From positions 1 to 64,000 of the forward strand of contig NZ_LMMZ01000038.1 in NCBI RefSeq assembly GCF_001422885.1: a DNA stretch of 64,000 nt, in the 5' to 3' direction. The position numbers and the translations under genes were made by a program. Source of the DNA: Methylobacterium sp. Leaf104 (GTDB taxonomy: Bacteria > Pseudomonadota > Alphaproteobacteria > Rhizobiales > Beijerinckiaceae). Below, in pieces: positions 34,844 to 44,071 of the stretch (the stretch's first letter is position 1; each line of letters starts with the position of its first letter). The notes below the pieces were generated by a model, which saw only the letters and a list, made by a program, of their open reading frames with translations, was not told the origin of the DNA and did no database searches.

Positions 34844-37765
34844 TCAGCCGAATGCGCCCACCTCGTGCTGGATCATGCCCGAGATCTCGCGCACGCGCTG
34901 AAAGCTGCGCCGAATCGGTTCGAACAGCGTCCTGTGCTCGGCCTCGTAGGTGCCGACGTCGCGGGGGCCGGCGGGCTCGCCGAAGTTCAGGCCGAGGGTC
35001 GGATCCGGGGTGATCGGGAAGATATCTTCCAGCAGCGCGAGGCAGCCATCGATATCGAGGCGCAGGAAGCGCTCGATCAGTGCCTCGCGACTCACGCCCG
35101 ATTGCGGCCGGAAGCCCGGGATGTGCACGGCCAGGAACCAGATCCGATGGATCAGCGCGAGCCGGATCGCGTGCAGCAGGGTCAAGCGGGCCGACATCCG
35201 GCCGAGGTCGGGGGCGGCGACCTGCAGGTCGAGCCAATCGCAGGTGAGGCGGCCGAACAGGTGGCGCAGGTCGGGGGCAAGGCGCAGCCGGTCGAGGGCG
35301 TTGGCGATCACCACGAGTTCCTCGCGCCGGCCGTCGCGCTGGGTCCGCCGGGCCCGCTCCAGCCACACCGCCGGATCGAGGGTGTCGATGTAGGCGCGCA
35401 GCACGTCGAGGTCGGCGACGCTGGCGGCGTGTTGTACCAGGCGAAAGGCGCGGGAGAAGCGCACCGAATCGCGGCGCATGTCGCGGAACAGGTCCGGGGT
35501 CCGACCGGCGGCCCGCCCGACGCCGTGCAGGGAATTGGCCAGGAAGCCGAGCTGCTGCAGGATCGCGTTGTTGGGAATCGCCCGCATCTGACGCGGATGG
35601 GTGATCATGGTCGGGCCGCCGCCATCGGTCTGGCGGGCGACCGGCCGGGAGCCGGTGCGGTCGAGGAGGCTCGGGCCGAAGGTGCCGAGCAGGGCGGCGT
35701 AGCCGGGATCGTCCACCAGCGCCTCCATGTCCTGGCGCACCACGGTGAAGAACTCGGCGGCGAAGTCCGGCTCGGCGTAGATCGGGTCGTCGGTCTCGTC
35801 GGCCCCGCTCGCCGGATCGGACAGCACGTAGTCGGCGAAGCTGTCGTCGTCGGCGACGTCGAAGGCGAAGACGTGCTCGGCGATGCGCTCCACCGTCGCC
35901 TCGGCCAGGGGCAGGGTGCCGAACATCAGGTAGCCGTCCGAGCCCTGGAAGCTCGATTCGAGGCGCACGCGGATACCCGCGTTCCGGTTGCGCCGGCGCG
36001 CATCCTCGGGCGCGAGATAGGCGAGGCGGTCACGCAGCGACGATGGGTGGGCGCCCCGGCCGATGGACTCGCCGTGGGTGTCGAAGATGGCGAGCTCCAC
36101 CCCCGTGAGGTCGTTCTGCACCATCAGCTCGGTGATGCGCAGGCGCAGGCGCTCGATCCAGAAGCTCGCGGCGAGCTGGCCGACGTAGCGCCCGGAATCC
36201 GAGTAGCCAAACTGCACCGTCAGGCGCCCGATGCGCTTGAGATACTGCCGCCAATGCGGGTTGCGGAGCGCGTCGTCGAGGACGCGGATGCCCTGTTCCA
36301 GGGCGCTGGCCGTCTCGAACAGCGGCGTGATCTCGACCTTGTCGGCGATGCCGTAGTGGCGCGCCAGCCAGAGGGCGGCGAGCAGGGTGTAGCCGGTCTC
36401 GGTCTCGGCGATGAGGAAGCGGACCGGATGGGTGCCGTCGACGTGCTTGAGGATCTGGGTGATCGTCATCATCAGCCGGGCGGCCGAGGCGCGCTCGGCG
36501 GCCAGCGCCCCGAAATCGACGTCCACCGCCTGCACGTCGTTGAGGAGCGCGTGGATGGTGGCCAGATGCGAGCGGCGCTGGGCGGCATCCGTGGGCTCGC
36601 CCTCGAGGTCGGTGACGCGGCGCACCGCGTTGTGGATCTGGCTGGCGTTGAGCCGAAAATGCGGCAGGGCGTTCGAGAGGCCGTGGGTGGCGATGCCGGA
36701 GCGCAGGAGTGCGATGCTGTGCTTGTCGGCATCCGACTCGGCGGCTCCGATGGCCCCCGCGAGCCCGGCCAGGATCGCGCTGGAATCGGTCTGGGCGCGC
36801 TCGCGCTCGATGATCAGGGCGAGGGCGAAGCGGTGTACCGCCTCCAGGGACGGCTTGGTCCCGAGGCGGGGCGCCACGGCGAGCTGGCGGTTCACGGCGG
36901 CGAGCGCGCTCCCCGTGAGATCACGCACCACCTGGGTCGCCGGCACCTGTGGCAGCTGGCGCATCACCCGGTCGAGCTGCATCCGCTTCGATTCGAGGCG
37001 GTAGCGCAAGGTGTCCCACCAGCCGATATCGGTGCGCCCGTCGGTATCGCAGCCGACCCAGCTCGCGATGGCGAAGGGCTTCGGTACGAGCTCCGTCCAG
37101 CGATCGGGCCAGCGCTTCCGGGCGGCGTCGAGGAGCGCGGCGTTGAAGCCGTCGAGGGCGGTGCGGCCGTGATTGGCCGCGACGCAGGCCTGGTCGAACT
37201 CGTCGTCGAGGCTGATGTTCGGATCGGGCCGGGTCGAGAGGCCGGCGGCGCGCGCGAGCAGCGGCTCCCGGGTTGCCCCCTCGGCCTCGGTCGCCGCCTG
37301 GGCGATCAGGGCGGCGACGGCGCGCGGCATTCCGAAGGTCGGATGGGCGGTGAAGACCACGGCGAAGCCCGTGCGGCCCACGAGGTCCCGGAAGGTCTCG
37401 AAATCCCCCTGGCGCGCCGGCACCGCCGCCACGAGGCGGGCGGCCATCCGGGCGTCGGGCGTCAGTGCGGCGTCCCGGTCGAGCCCGACATAGGCGCGCA
37501 GGCGCTCGGCGCGGGCGGCCAGGGACTGCGACCGCAGGCGCGGAAACAGGGCGTCGAGGTCGTCCTCGCCGATCTCGCCCCGGTCGAACCGCCGGGTGAT
37601 GGCCAGCGTCACCGCGAGAACGGGGTTGCGGAACGGGTCCTCCGCCGCTTGCTCGCGGGATTCCTCGATCAGCCGCAGGAGATCACGCTCCAGGCCTTCG
37701 GCCCCCTTCGGATCGTGGCCGGGGTCCGGGGCGGCATCGGCCGGGCTGAGGTCATGCATGCGCAT
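34844..37765 (-). CDS. Divergent phosphoenolpyruvate carboxylase homologue, several catalytic residues replaced
   Basis: This encodes 973 aa and aligns with PEP carboxylase along its length. Anchors are H141 in FTAHPTFGMP (canonical LTAHPTE), WVGCDTDGRT (canonical WMGGDRDGNP), PLFETASAL (metal Glu E484), GYSDSGRYVG (canonical GYSDSAKDAG), DTHGESIGRG (canonical FHGRGGSIGRG), TGSRPVARQ and MRAIPNNAILQQ. The catalytic His, both metal-ligand positions and the SIGRG Arg are kept. The Arg of GGDRDG is Thr241. The Lys of SDSAKD is Arg526. The His and Arg of FHGRGG are Asp562 and His564. The C-terminus ends VGAFG instead of RNTG. It may have another activity or be regulatory. A normal PEPC would be needed elsewhere for anaplerosis. 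Confidence 0.75.
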   Translation of the reverse strand: MRMHDLSPADAAPDPGHDPKGAEGLERDLLRLIEESREQAAEDPFRNPVLAVTLAITRRFDRGEIGEDDLDALFPRLRSQSLAARAERLRAYVGLDRDAALTPDARMAARLVAAVPARQGDFETFRDLVGRTGFAVVFTAHPTFGMPRAVAALIAQAATEAEGATREPLLARAAGLSTRPDPNISLDDEFDQACVAANHGRTALDGFNAALLDAARKRWPDRWTELVPKPFAIASWVGCDTDGRTDIGWWDTLRYRLESKRMQLDRVMRQLPQVPATQVVRDLTGSALAAVNRQLAVAPRLGTKPSLEAVHRFALALIIERERAQTDSSAILAGLAGAIGAAESDADKHSIALLRSGIATHGLSNALPHFRLNASQIHNAVRRVTDLEGEPTDAAQRRSHLATIHALLNDVQAVDVDFGALAAERASAARLMMTITQILKHVDGTHPVRFLIAETETGYTLLAALWLARHYGIADKVEITPLFETASALEQGIRVLDDALRNPHWRQYLKRIGRLTVQFGYSDSGRYVGQLAASFWIERLRLRITELMVQNDLTGVELAIFDTHGESIGRGAHPSSLRDRLAYLAPEDARRRNRNAGIRVRLESSFQGSDGYLMFGTLPLAEATVERIAEHVFAFDVADDDSFADYVLSDPASGADETDDPIYAEPDFAAEFFTVVRQDMEALVDDPGYAALLGTFGPSLLDRTGSRPVARQTDGGGPTMITHPRQMRAIPNNAILQQLGFLANSLHGVGRAAGRTPDLFRDMRRDSVRFSRAFRLVQHAASVADLDVLRAYIDTLDPAVWLERARRTQRDGRREELVVIANALDRLRLAPDLRHLFGRLTCDWLDLQVAAPDLGRMSARLTLLHAIRLALIHRIWFLAVHIPGFRPQSGVSREALIERFLRLDIDGCLALLEDIFPITPDPTLGLNFGEPAGPRDVGTYEAEHRTLFEPIRRSFQRVREISGMIQHEVGAFG

Positions 37766-38069
37766 CGATCGACCTTGGGGTTCGGGAGCGGGCTACGGCG
37801 TCATACGGTATGCGGACGACGCCGGTGCGTCGGAACTGCGCGGAATCCACGGGCATCGCCAGGGGCCGCTGGTTCTGTCCCGGGTTTTCGCGGTGGCACG
37901 CTTCATGGCCGACGGCCCCGGCTCTCGGGGGCATCGGGCCGGGATGGAGACGTACCTTCTGACATCGCTGGTCCGGGACGCAAGGACCGTTCCGAGCTCC
38001 GGCGGGGCTCGGCGAAAGCGCCGGGGGAGGATGCAACGCGGCGCGTCCTGGGCTAACGCTGGACCCGGC
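37766..38069. other. Intergenic region upstream of the PEPC-like gene
   Basis: These 304 bases separate the divergent PEPC-like gene and the small gene at 38070. An open frame crosses the region on the + strand, but it is Arg/Ser/Gly-rich and lacks a ribosome site. I see an imperfect inverted repeat near 37795-37825 (ACGGCGTC ... GACGACGCCG) and nothing else of note. Confidence 0.35.
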
Positions 38070-38381
38070 ATGGAAACACTCCTGATCCTGGGGGCCCTCG
38101 GCGTCCTCCTGTTCTCCGGCTTCCTCGTGGCCCTGCAGCTCACCCGCGGGCGCCGGCCGGAGCTGCGCATGGGGCGCGAGGAAGACCTCGTGGACGAGGC
38201 CGACGGCGAAGACCTGTTGATCCGGAGCCTGGAGCCGATGCGCGCGAGCCCCATCGACCGCACCGCGACCATCCTGGACATCGAGCCCGAGCGGCCGCCC
38301 GTGATTTCGGGCGAGGCCCCGCCCAAGGAGCTCCCGTCGCCGCACCTCCAAGACCCGCATCGAGATCGAGAGCTTCGCTGA
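38070..38381 (+). CDS. Small single-span membrane protein, unknown function
   Basis: This encodes 103 aa. An N-terminal membrane helix (LLILGALGVLLFSGFLVALQ) is followed by a short basic segment (RGRRPELRMGR) and an acidic/Pro-rich cytoplasmic tail of about 65 residues. That topology would place the tail inside the cell. The stop codon overlaps the ATG of the next gene by one base (TGATG), so the two are a translational pair. No family is recognised. The ATG lacks a clear ribosome site. Confidence 0.55.
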   Translation: METLLILGALGVLLFSGFLVALQLTRGRRPELRMGREEDLVDEADGEDLLIRSLEPMRASPIDRTATILDIEPERPPVISGEAPPKELPSPHLQDPHRDRELR

Positions 38382-39196
38382 TGGTGTGCTCCCGCACGCG
38401 CCGGTGGGCGGCCCTCCTGCCCCTGGCCGCCCTGATCGCGGCCGGCCCGGCCTGGGCCCAGGCCCCCGAACCGGCGCCGGAGGCCGAGGCACCGGCCGCA
38501 TCCGAGCCGCAGGCGCCCCCGCGCAAGGCCGCCCCGAAGCCCAGGCCGAAGCCGGTGGCCAAACCCGTCGCCAAACCCGTCGCCAAGCCGGTGGCGAAAC
38601 CGACGGCGGCCGAGGCGCGGCCCGCCGCGCCGGAGCCCGTGCCCGCCGCCCCGGCGCCGATGCCGGCCGCCAACCTGCCCGGCCTGACCGTGCAGTGCGA
38701 GGCTCGGGCGGCCCTCTACGAGGGGCCGAAGGATTTCTCGGTCTGGGTCACCCGTACGGGGGCCGTCATCGTCGAGAACCCGCTGCGTCCACTCACGCCG
38801 GAGACCACCCGGGTGCTCGAGGTCGTCATCGCCGGCAAGGCCGCCACCGCGTACGGTCCCGACCTGTTCGCCCTGCGGCGCGGCGGAAGCCCGGCGGCGT
38901 TGGGCGCGCTGCTCGGCGCCCCGGTCCGCTGGGATCCCGTGCCGGCGACATTGCCCGACACCCTCAACATCGTCTCCGAGACCGGTCAGAGCCTGGCGCA
39001 GCTCGGGTTCCGCGAATGCGGCGAGGCCCCTGCGGTGAAGAGCGCGCCGGTCGCTGCCAAGGACGACGCCGCCAAGGCGGGAAAGAGCCCGCCGAAGCCG
39101 AAGGGCCGGCCCAAGGTGGCGAAGGACTCGGCGGACCGGGCGTCCGGCGCCAAGGCGCCGCCCGGCCTCAGCCTGCCGCAGGGCGCCATCGAGTGA
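38381..39196 (+). CDS. Secreted Pro/Ala/Lys-rich protein with KPVA repeats, unknown function
   Basis: This encodes 271 aa. A signal peptide (cleavage near AWAQ, residue 26) is followed by a Pro/Ala/Lys-rich spacer with four KPVA units (57-72; DNA 38549-38596). A compact domain (about 100-210) contains two Cys, QCEARAALYEGPKDFSVWV and FRECGEAP, that could form a disulfide. The C-terminal tail is basic (KSPPKPKGRPKVAKD). The Lys/Pro spacer could span the peptidoglycan layer. It overlaps the preceding membrane-protein gene and precedes the cupin gene by 36 bases. No family is recognised. Confidence 0.6.
   Translation: MVCSRTRRWAALLPLAALIAAGPAWAQAPEPAPEAEAPAASEPQAPPRKAAPKPRPKPVAKPVAKPVAKPVAKPTAAEARPAAPEPVPAAPAPMPAANLPGLTVQCEARAALYEGPKDFSVWVTRTGAVIVENPLRPLTPETTRVLEVVIAGKAATAYGPDLFALRRGGSPAALGALLGAPVRWDPVPATLPDTLNIVSETGQSLAQLGFRECGEAPAVKSAPVAAKDDAAKAGKSPPKPKGRPKVAKDSADRASGAKAPPGLSLPQGAIE
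38549..38596 (+). repeat. Four tandem 12-bp units encoding KPVA
   Basis: Units of 12 bp at 38549, 38561, 38573 and 38585 encode KPVA four times. The middle two are identical and the outer two differ only at synonymous positions, so the protein repeat has been kept while the DNA drifted. Confidence 0.85.
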
Positions 39197-39232
39197 CCCG
39201 GTCCGGAGGAGTTCGCCCATGAGTGTGCGTCG

Positions 39233-39682
39233 ATGAGTGCGGGATCGCAGGGACCGACCGCCGCGGAGGTGATCGCCCGCCTTGGCCTGGCGCCGCACCC
39301 GGAGGGCGGGCATTATCGCGAGACCTTCCGCGACCCGCGCACCGTGGACGGGCGCTCGGTGGGCAGCGCGATCTACTACCTCCTCGACCTCGGCGAGGTG
39401 TCCGAGTGGCACCGGGTGGATGCGGCCGAGATCTGGCACTGGCACGCGGGCGCCCCCCTCGTCCTGACGGTCAGCCCCAACGGCCACGATGCCAGCGCGG
39501 CCTATCTCGGCCCCGACCTCGCCCGGGGCCAGCAGCCGCAGCTCGTGGTTCCGGCCGGGCATTGGCAGACCGCCACCAGCCTCGGTGCCTGGACGCTGGT
39601 GGGCTGCACGGTCTCTCCGGCCTTCACGTTCGCCGGCTTCGAGATGGCGCCGCCGAACTGGCGCCCCACGCCCCGATCCTGA
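39233..39682 (+). CDS. DUF985 (cupin_5) family protein
   Basis: This encodes 149 aa. The protein fits the DUF985/cupin_5 family: GLAPHPEGGHYRETFRDP near the N-terminus, AIYYLLDLGEVSEWHRVDA, EIWHWHAGAPL, the long central beta strands, VPAGHWQTA, and LVGCTVSPAFTFAGFEMA at the end. Members are single-domain RmlC-like cupins, usually cytoplasmic, of uncertain enzymatic function. Conserved His/Glu in HPEGGHY and HWHAG may bind metal. The two bases after the previous ATGs allow other nearby starts. This one gives the normal family length. Confidence 0.88.
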   Translation: MSAGSQGPTAAEVIARLGLAPHPEGGHYRETFRDPRTVDGRSVGSAIYYLLDLGEVSEWHRVDAAEIWHWHAGAPLVLTVSPNGHDASAAYLGPDLARGQQPQLVVPAGHWQTATSLGAWTLVGCTVSPAFTFAGFEMAPPNWRPTPRS

Positions 39683-39707
39683 TGCCGAAGGTCCTGATCG
39701 GTGAGGC

Positions 39708-40577
39708 CTAGCGCGCGGCGGCGCGGGAGGCCCGCACCGCCACCCCGGCGCCGAGGACGATGAGGAGGCAGGCAAGCGCCAGGGCCGGGCTCGGCTCGGC
39801 GTAGCCGGCGAGCACCAGGGTCAGCGTCGACAGGATCGGAGCCGCGTAGGCCGCGACCCCCAGGAGGCGCAGGTCGCCCCGCTTGACGCCGATGTCCCAG
39901 AGGTAGAACGCGGCGCCCACGGGCCCGAGCCCGAGGGCGACGACCGCACCCCATTGCACCGCGCCCTCGGGCCACAGCGTCGTCTCGAAGGCGCGATGGC
40001 AGGCGAGGCTCAGGGCAGCGGTGGCGAGGCAGAAGCCCGCCACCGCATCGGTCGGCACGGCCCCGACCCGGGACGAGAGCACGGAATAGCCCGACCAGAC
40101 GAAGGCGGCTGCCAGCGCCGCGAGGTAGCCGGGCATGGCCCCGGCAGCGAAGTCGATCCCGTTGCGCCCGGCGAACAGCACCACGACGCCGGCGAGCCCG
40201 AGGGCGGCTCCCCCGAGATGGCCGGCGCGCAGGCCCGCCGCCCCGGGAAGCCGGGCCGACAGCAGCACGATGAGCAGGGGCCAGAGGTAGTTGAGCAGGC
40301 CCGCCTCGGCCGGCGGAGCGAGGCGCAGGGCGGCGAAGTACAGGGCATGGTATCCGAACAGGCCGCCGATGCCGAGGAGCCAGACCGGCCAGGGCTGGCG
40401 CAGGGCCCGGATACCCGCGGGGCGCGCGAGCCAGCTGGCGCAGCCGACGAGGCCGCCGAGCGCGAAGGTCATCGCGGCGAGCTGAAACGGCGGCACCGCC
40501 CCCGACAGGCCCGTGAGCAGGGCGAGCAGCGACCAGAGCAGGATCGCGCCGAAGCCGAGCAGGATCGCGGAGGGCAT
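39708..40577 (-). CDS. DMT-superfamily transporter (EamA, YddG-like)
   Basis: This encodes 289 aa with ten hydrophobic helices in two EamA repeats. Notable segments are GFGAILLWSLLALLTGLSGAV at the start, FGYHALYFAALRLAPPAEAG, and AAFVWSGYSVLSSR at the second repeat. The pattern is closest to YddG-type exporters of aromatic or other amino acids, but the substrate is not determinable. ATG at 40577 was chosen because it begins just before helix 1. ATG at 40622 would add 15 polar residues, and neither has a convincing ribosome site. It is convergent with the DUF985 gene. Confidence 0.87.
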   Translation of the reverse strand: MPSAILLGFGAILLWSLLALLTGLSGAVPPFQLAAMTFALGGLVGCASWLARPAGIRALRQPWPVWLLGIGGLFGYHALYFAALRLAPPAEAGLLNYLWPLLIVLLSARLPGAAGLRAGHLGGAALGLAGVVVLFAGRNGIDFAAGAMPGYLAALAAAFVWSGYSVLSSRVGAVPTDAVAGFCLATAALSLACHRAFETTLWPEGAVQWGAVVALGLGPVGAAFYLWDIGVKRGDLRLLGVAAYAAPILSTLTLVLAGYAEPSPALALACLLIVLGAGVAVRASRAAAR

Positions 40578-40731
40578 GGGAAACCGGATGTCCGAGGAGG
40601 GAAGGCCGGGCCGCTGTCCCATGCCGGAGCCGTCCCGGGCAAGGCGGCGACGTTAGGTGCAGCTCCCTTCATCGACCGGTCACGGGCGCACGCTATCGGC
40701 TACGGGCAGACGAACGACACGGAGGCGGACC

Positions 40732-41988
40732 ATGGGCGCGGCTTCTCTCGGACGGGGACGCACCCGGACGGCGTCGGCCCTGAGGCTGGCCCTGCTCCTC
40801 GCCGCAGGCCCGGCGATGGCCGGCGGGCCGGCCCAGCTCGGCCCGCGGCCGTTCTACCTCGTGGACAGCATGAAGCCGGGTCCCTTGAAGGAACGCCTGC
40901 AGGCCTGCGGCGCGGACAGGGCCTACACCGCCCGCACCTTCTCGATCGCCCACAGGGGCGCGCCGCTGCAGTTTCCCGAGCATACCCGGGAGGGCATCCT
41001 GGCGGCCGCCCGCATGGGCGCCGGCGTGATCGAATGCGACGTCGCCTTCACGCGCGATCGGCAGCTCGTCTGCCGGCATGCCCAGTGCGACCTCCACACC
41101 ACCACCGACATCCTCGCCCGCCCGGACCTGGCGGCCAAGTGCAACCAGGACTTCCAGCCCGCCGACCCGGCCACCGGGCGCAAGGCCTCGGCCCGCTGCT
41201 GCACCAGCGACCTGACCCTGGCCGAGTTCAAGAGCCTCAACGGCAAGATGGACGCCAGCGATCCGCAGGCCACGACACGGGAGGCCTACGCGAACGCGAC
41301 CCCGCGCTGGCGAACCGATCTCTACGCCACCACCGGCACGCTGATGACCCATGACGCGTACATCGCCATGGTCAAATCCCTGGGGCGCCGGTTCACGCCC
41401 GAACTGAAGGCGCCCGAGGTGCCGATGCCCTTCGCGGGGTACGGCCAGGACGAGTACGCCCAGGCGATGATCGACGCCTACAAGCGGGCGGGCATTCCGG
41501 CCTCCGACGTGCGGCCGCAGAGCTTCCAGCTCCGGGACATCGTGTACTGGCTGAAGGCGGAGCCCGAATTCGGGCGGCAGGCTCTCTGGCTCGACAACCG
41601 CGACGAGACCGATCCGGGTTTCGACCCCGAGAAGCCGGAGAGCTGGAAGCCCGGCATGACGGAATTGGCCGGCCTCGGCCTGCGCACCCTGGCGCCGCCC
41701 CTCTGGATGCTGGTCCGGGTCGGGCCGAACGGGGCGATCGAGCCCTCGGCCTATGCGCGCGCGGCGCGGGCCGCCGGCCTCGACCTGATCACCTGGTCGC
41801 TGGAGCGCTCGGGGCCGCTGAAGGACGGGGGAGGATACTACTACAAGTCGATCCGTCCGGTGATCGACCGGGACGGCGACACCTTCGCCCTCCTCGACGT
41901 GCTCTACCGCGACGTCGGCGTGAAGGGGGTGTTCTCGGACTGGCCGGCGACGACGACGTTCTACGCGAACTGCCTCGGCATCGAGTGA
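40732..41988 (+). CDS. Periplasmic glycerophosphodiester phosphodiesterase
   Basis: This encodes 418 aa. A signal peptide ends near AMAG (residue 30). The GDPD TIM barrel carries H74-R75 in SIAHRGAPLQ, E83 in FPEHT, E101 and D103 in GVIECDVAF, and H116. Late motifs are TPELKAPEV and a Trp-rich C-terminal end (ITWSLERSG, GVFSDWPATT). It should hydrolyse glycerophosphodiesters to glycerol-3-phosphate plus an alcohol, as GlpQ does. An excellent ribosome site (GGAGG, 6 bases upstream) fixes the start. Extra Cys-containing loops (ARCCTSDL) are typical of the larger GlpQ-like branch. Confidence 0.88.
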   Translation: MGAASLGRGRTRTASALRLALLLAAGPAMAGGPAQLGPRPFYLVDSMKPGPLKERLQACGADRAYTARTFSIAHRGAPLQFPEHTREGILAAARMGAGVIECDVAFTRDRQLVCRHAQCDLHTTTDILARPDLAAKCNQDFQPADPATGRKASARCCTSDLTLAEFKSLNGKMDASDPQATTREAYANATPRWRTDLYATTGTLMTHDAYIAMVKSLGRRFTPELKAPEVPMPFAGYGQDEYAQAMIDAYKRAGIPASDVRPQSFQLRDIVYWLKAEPEFGRQALWLDNRDETDPGFDPEKPESWKPGMTELAGLGLRTLAPPLWMLVRVGPNGAIEPSAYARAARAAGLDLITWSLERSGPLKDGGGYYYKSIRPVIDRDGDTFALLDVLYRDVGVKGVFSDWPATTTFYANCLGIE

Positions 41989-41991
41989 GGG

Positions 41992-42018
41992 GCGCGGCTC
42001 CCGCGACGGGAGCCGCGC
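41992..42018. terminator. Bidirectional terminator between the GDPD and phaB genes
   Basis: A perfect 11-bp stem (GCGCGGCTCCC / GGGAGCCGCGC) with a 5-base loop occupies almost all of the 36-base gap between the convergent stops. It begins four bases after the GDPD stop codon. Confidence 0.7.
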
Positions 42019-42024
42019 GAACCA

Positions 42025-42756
42025 TTATCCGGCGATGTACTGGGCGCCGTTGATGGTCAGGGTCGAGCCGGTGATGAAGCCCGAATCGTCGGCGGCGAGA
42101 TACTCCACCGCGCGGGCGATCTCCTCCGCCTCGCCGAGACGGCCCACCGGGATCGTCGAGATGATCTTGTTGCGCACGTCCTCCGGCACCGCCATCACCA
42201 TGTCGGTGGCGATGTAGCCCGGCGCGATCACGTTGACGGTGATGCCCTTCGAGGCGCTCTCCTGGGCCAGGGCCTTGGCGAAGCCGATCACGCCGGCCTT
42301 GGCGGCGGAGTAGTTGGCCTGGCCGACCTGGCCCTTCTGGCCGTTGATCGACGAGATCAGGATGATGCGGCCGAAGCCCCGGTTGCGCATGCCCTCGATG
42401 ACCGGCCGGGTGACCGTGAAGGCGGAGTCGAGGTTGGTCTTGATGACCGCCTGCCACTTCTCGAAGGTCATCTTGTGGAACAGGCCATCGCGGGTGATGC
42501 CGGCATTGTTGACCAGGATGTCAACCGGGCCGACCTCGGACTCGACGGCCTTGATGCCGGCCTCGCAGGCGGCGTAGTCGCCGACGTCGAACTTGAAGAC
42601 CGGGATGCCGGTCTCGTCCTTGAAGGCGTTGGCGGCCTCGTCGTTGCCGCCATAATTGGCCGCGACCTTGTAGCCCTTGGCCTTCAGGCCCTTCGAGATG
42701 GCGGCGCCGATGCCGCGGGTGCCGCCGGTGACGAGTGCGACGCGTTCCTGAGCCAT
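42025..42756 (-). CDS. phaB: Acetoacetyl-CoA reductase (PHB biosynthesis)
   Basis: This encodes 243 aa. It is a short-chain dehydrogenase that reduces acetoacetyl-CoA to (R)-3-hydroxybutyryl-CoA with NADPH, the second step of polyhydroxybutyrate synthesis. The TGGTRGIG cofactor loop (10-17), NNAG (83-86) and the catalytic S136, Y149 and K153 are in place. ANYGGNDEAA after the second beta strand fits NADPH preference. It follows phaA on the same strand with a 133-base gap. The C-terminus GAQYIAG and length are characteristic of PhaB. Confidence 0.95.
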   Translation of the reverse strand: MAQERVALVTGGTRGIGAAISKGLKAKGYKVAANYGGNDEAANAFKDETGIPVFKFDVGDYAACEAGIKAVESEVGPVDILVNNAGITRDGLFHKMTFEKWQAVIKTNLDSAFTVTRPVIEGMRNRGFGRIILISSINGQKGQVGQANYSAAKAGVIGFAKALAQESASKGITVNVIAPGYIATDMVMAVPEDVRNKIISTIPVGRLGEAEEIARAVEYLAADDSGFITGSTLTINGAQYIAG

Positions 42757-42889
42757 GGTTTCCTCCGAAATCCGGTTTCTTGTGATTTTGGTCGGCCGGT
42801 CGCGCTTGAGCGGAGCGCCCGCGCATCACGCGACCGATTGAGATCTGCGGCGCCGTCCAGAATTCATCCAGCGCCGCTCGGGACGCAGC

Positions 42890-44071
42890 TCAGACGCGCT
42901 CGACGCAGAGGGCGACGCCCATGCCGCCGCCGATGCAGAGGGTTGCGAGGCCGCGCTTGGCGTCCCGGCGCTTCAGCTCGTGCAGCAGGGTGACGAGGAC
43001 GCGGGCGCCGGAGGCGCCGATCGGGTGGCCGATGGCGATGGCGCCGCCATTGACGTTCACCTTGTCGGTGTCCCAGCCCATGTCCTTGTTCACGGCGAGC
43101 GCCTGGGCGGCGAAGGCCTCGTTGGCCTCGATCAGGTCGAGGTCGGACGGCTTCCAGCCTGCCTTGTCGAGAGCCTTGCGCGAGGCCGGGATCGGGCCGG
43201 TGCCCATCACCTTGGGGTCGACGCCGGCCGTGGCCCAGGAGACGATCCGGGCCAGGGGCTTGATGCCCCGGCGCTCGGCCTCGGAGGCCGACATCAGCAC
43301 GATGGCGGCGGCGCCGTCGTTCAGGCCCGAGGCGTTGGCGGCGGTCACGGTCCCGTCCTTGGTGAAGGCCGGCTTGAGCTTGGCCATCGCCTCCACGGTC
43401 GCGCCGTCACGGATGTACTCGTCGGTGTCGACGATCACGTCGCCCTTGCGGCCCGGCACGGTGACGGGGACGATCTCCTCCTTGAAGCGGCCCTCCCGGC
43501 GGGCGGCTTCGGCCTTGTTCTGCGAGGCCGTGGCGAACTGATCCTGCTGCTCGCGGGTGAGCTGGAAGGCCTGGGCCACGTTCTCGGCCGTCTGGCCCAT
43601 GTGGTAGCCGTTGAAGGCGTCCCAGAGCCCGTCCTTGATCATGGTGTCGACGAGCTTGACGTCGCCCATCTTCTGCCCGCCGCGCAGGTACTGCGCGTGG
43701 GGGGAGAGGGACATCGATTCCTGGCCGCCGGCCACGATGACGGTGGCGTCGCCGTTGGCGATCTGCTGCATGCCGATGGCGACGGTGCGCAGGCCCGAGC
43801 CGCAGACCTGGTTGACGCCCCAGGCCGTGGCCTTCTCGGGGATGCCGGCCTTGATCGCGGCCTGGCGGGCGGGATTCTGGCCGGCGCCGGCGGTGAGCAC
43901 CTGGCCGAAGATCACCTCGTCCACGTCGTCGGCGGGGACGCCGGCGCGCTCGAGGGCCGCCTTGATCGCCACGGCGCCGAGGTCGTGCGCGGGGACGGTG
44001 TTGAACGCGCCGCCGAACGAGCCGACCGCGGTGCGTGCCGCGCCGACGATGACGATGTCTTCTGCTGCCAT
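42890..44071 (-). CDS. phaA: Acetyl-CoA acetyltransferase (beta-ketothiolase)
   Basis: This encodes 393 aa. The biosynthetic thiolase condenses two acetyl-CoA to acetoacetyl-CoA for PHB synthesis. Catalytic residues are C90 (NQVCGSGLRT), H349 (AIGHPIGASGA) and C379 (LCIGGGMG). The length and the MAAEDIVIVGAARTAVGSFGG start are classic PhaA. It is read towards phaB and is divergent from the regulator gene phaR. The same enzyme can also feed the ethylmalonyl-CoA pathway in serine-cycle methylotrophs, a point that depends on the unproven family assignment. Confidence 0.95.
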   Translation of the reverse strand: MAAEDIVIVGAARTAVGSFGGAFNTVPAHDLGAVAIKAALERAGVPADDVDEVIFGQVLTAGAGQNPARQAAIKAGIPEKATAWGVNQVCGSGLRTVAIGMQQIANGDATVIVAGGQESMSLSPHAQYLRGGQKMGDVKLVDTMIKDGLWDAFNGYHMGQTAENVAQAFQLTREQQDQFATASQNKAEAARREGRFKEEIVPVTVPGRKGDVIVDTDEYIRDGATVEAMAKLKPAFTKDGTVTAANASGLNDGAAAIVLMSASEAERRGIKPLARIVSWATAGVDPKVMGTGPIPASRKALDKAGWKPSDLDLIEANEAFAAQALAVNKDMGWDTDKVNVNGGAIAIGHPIGASGARVLVTLLHELKRRDAKRGLATLCIGGGMGVALCVERV

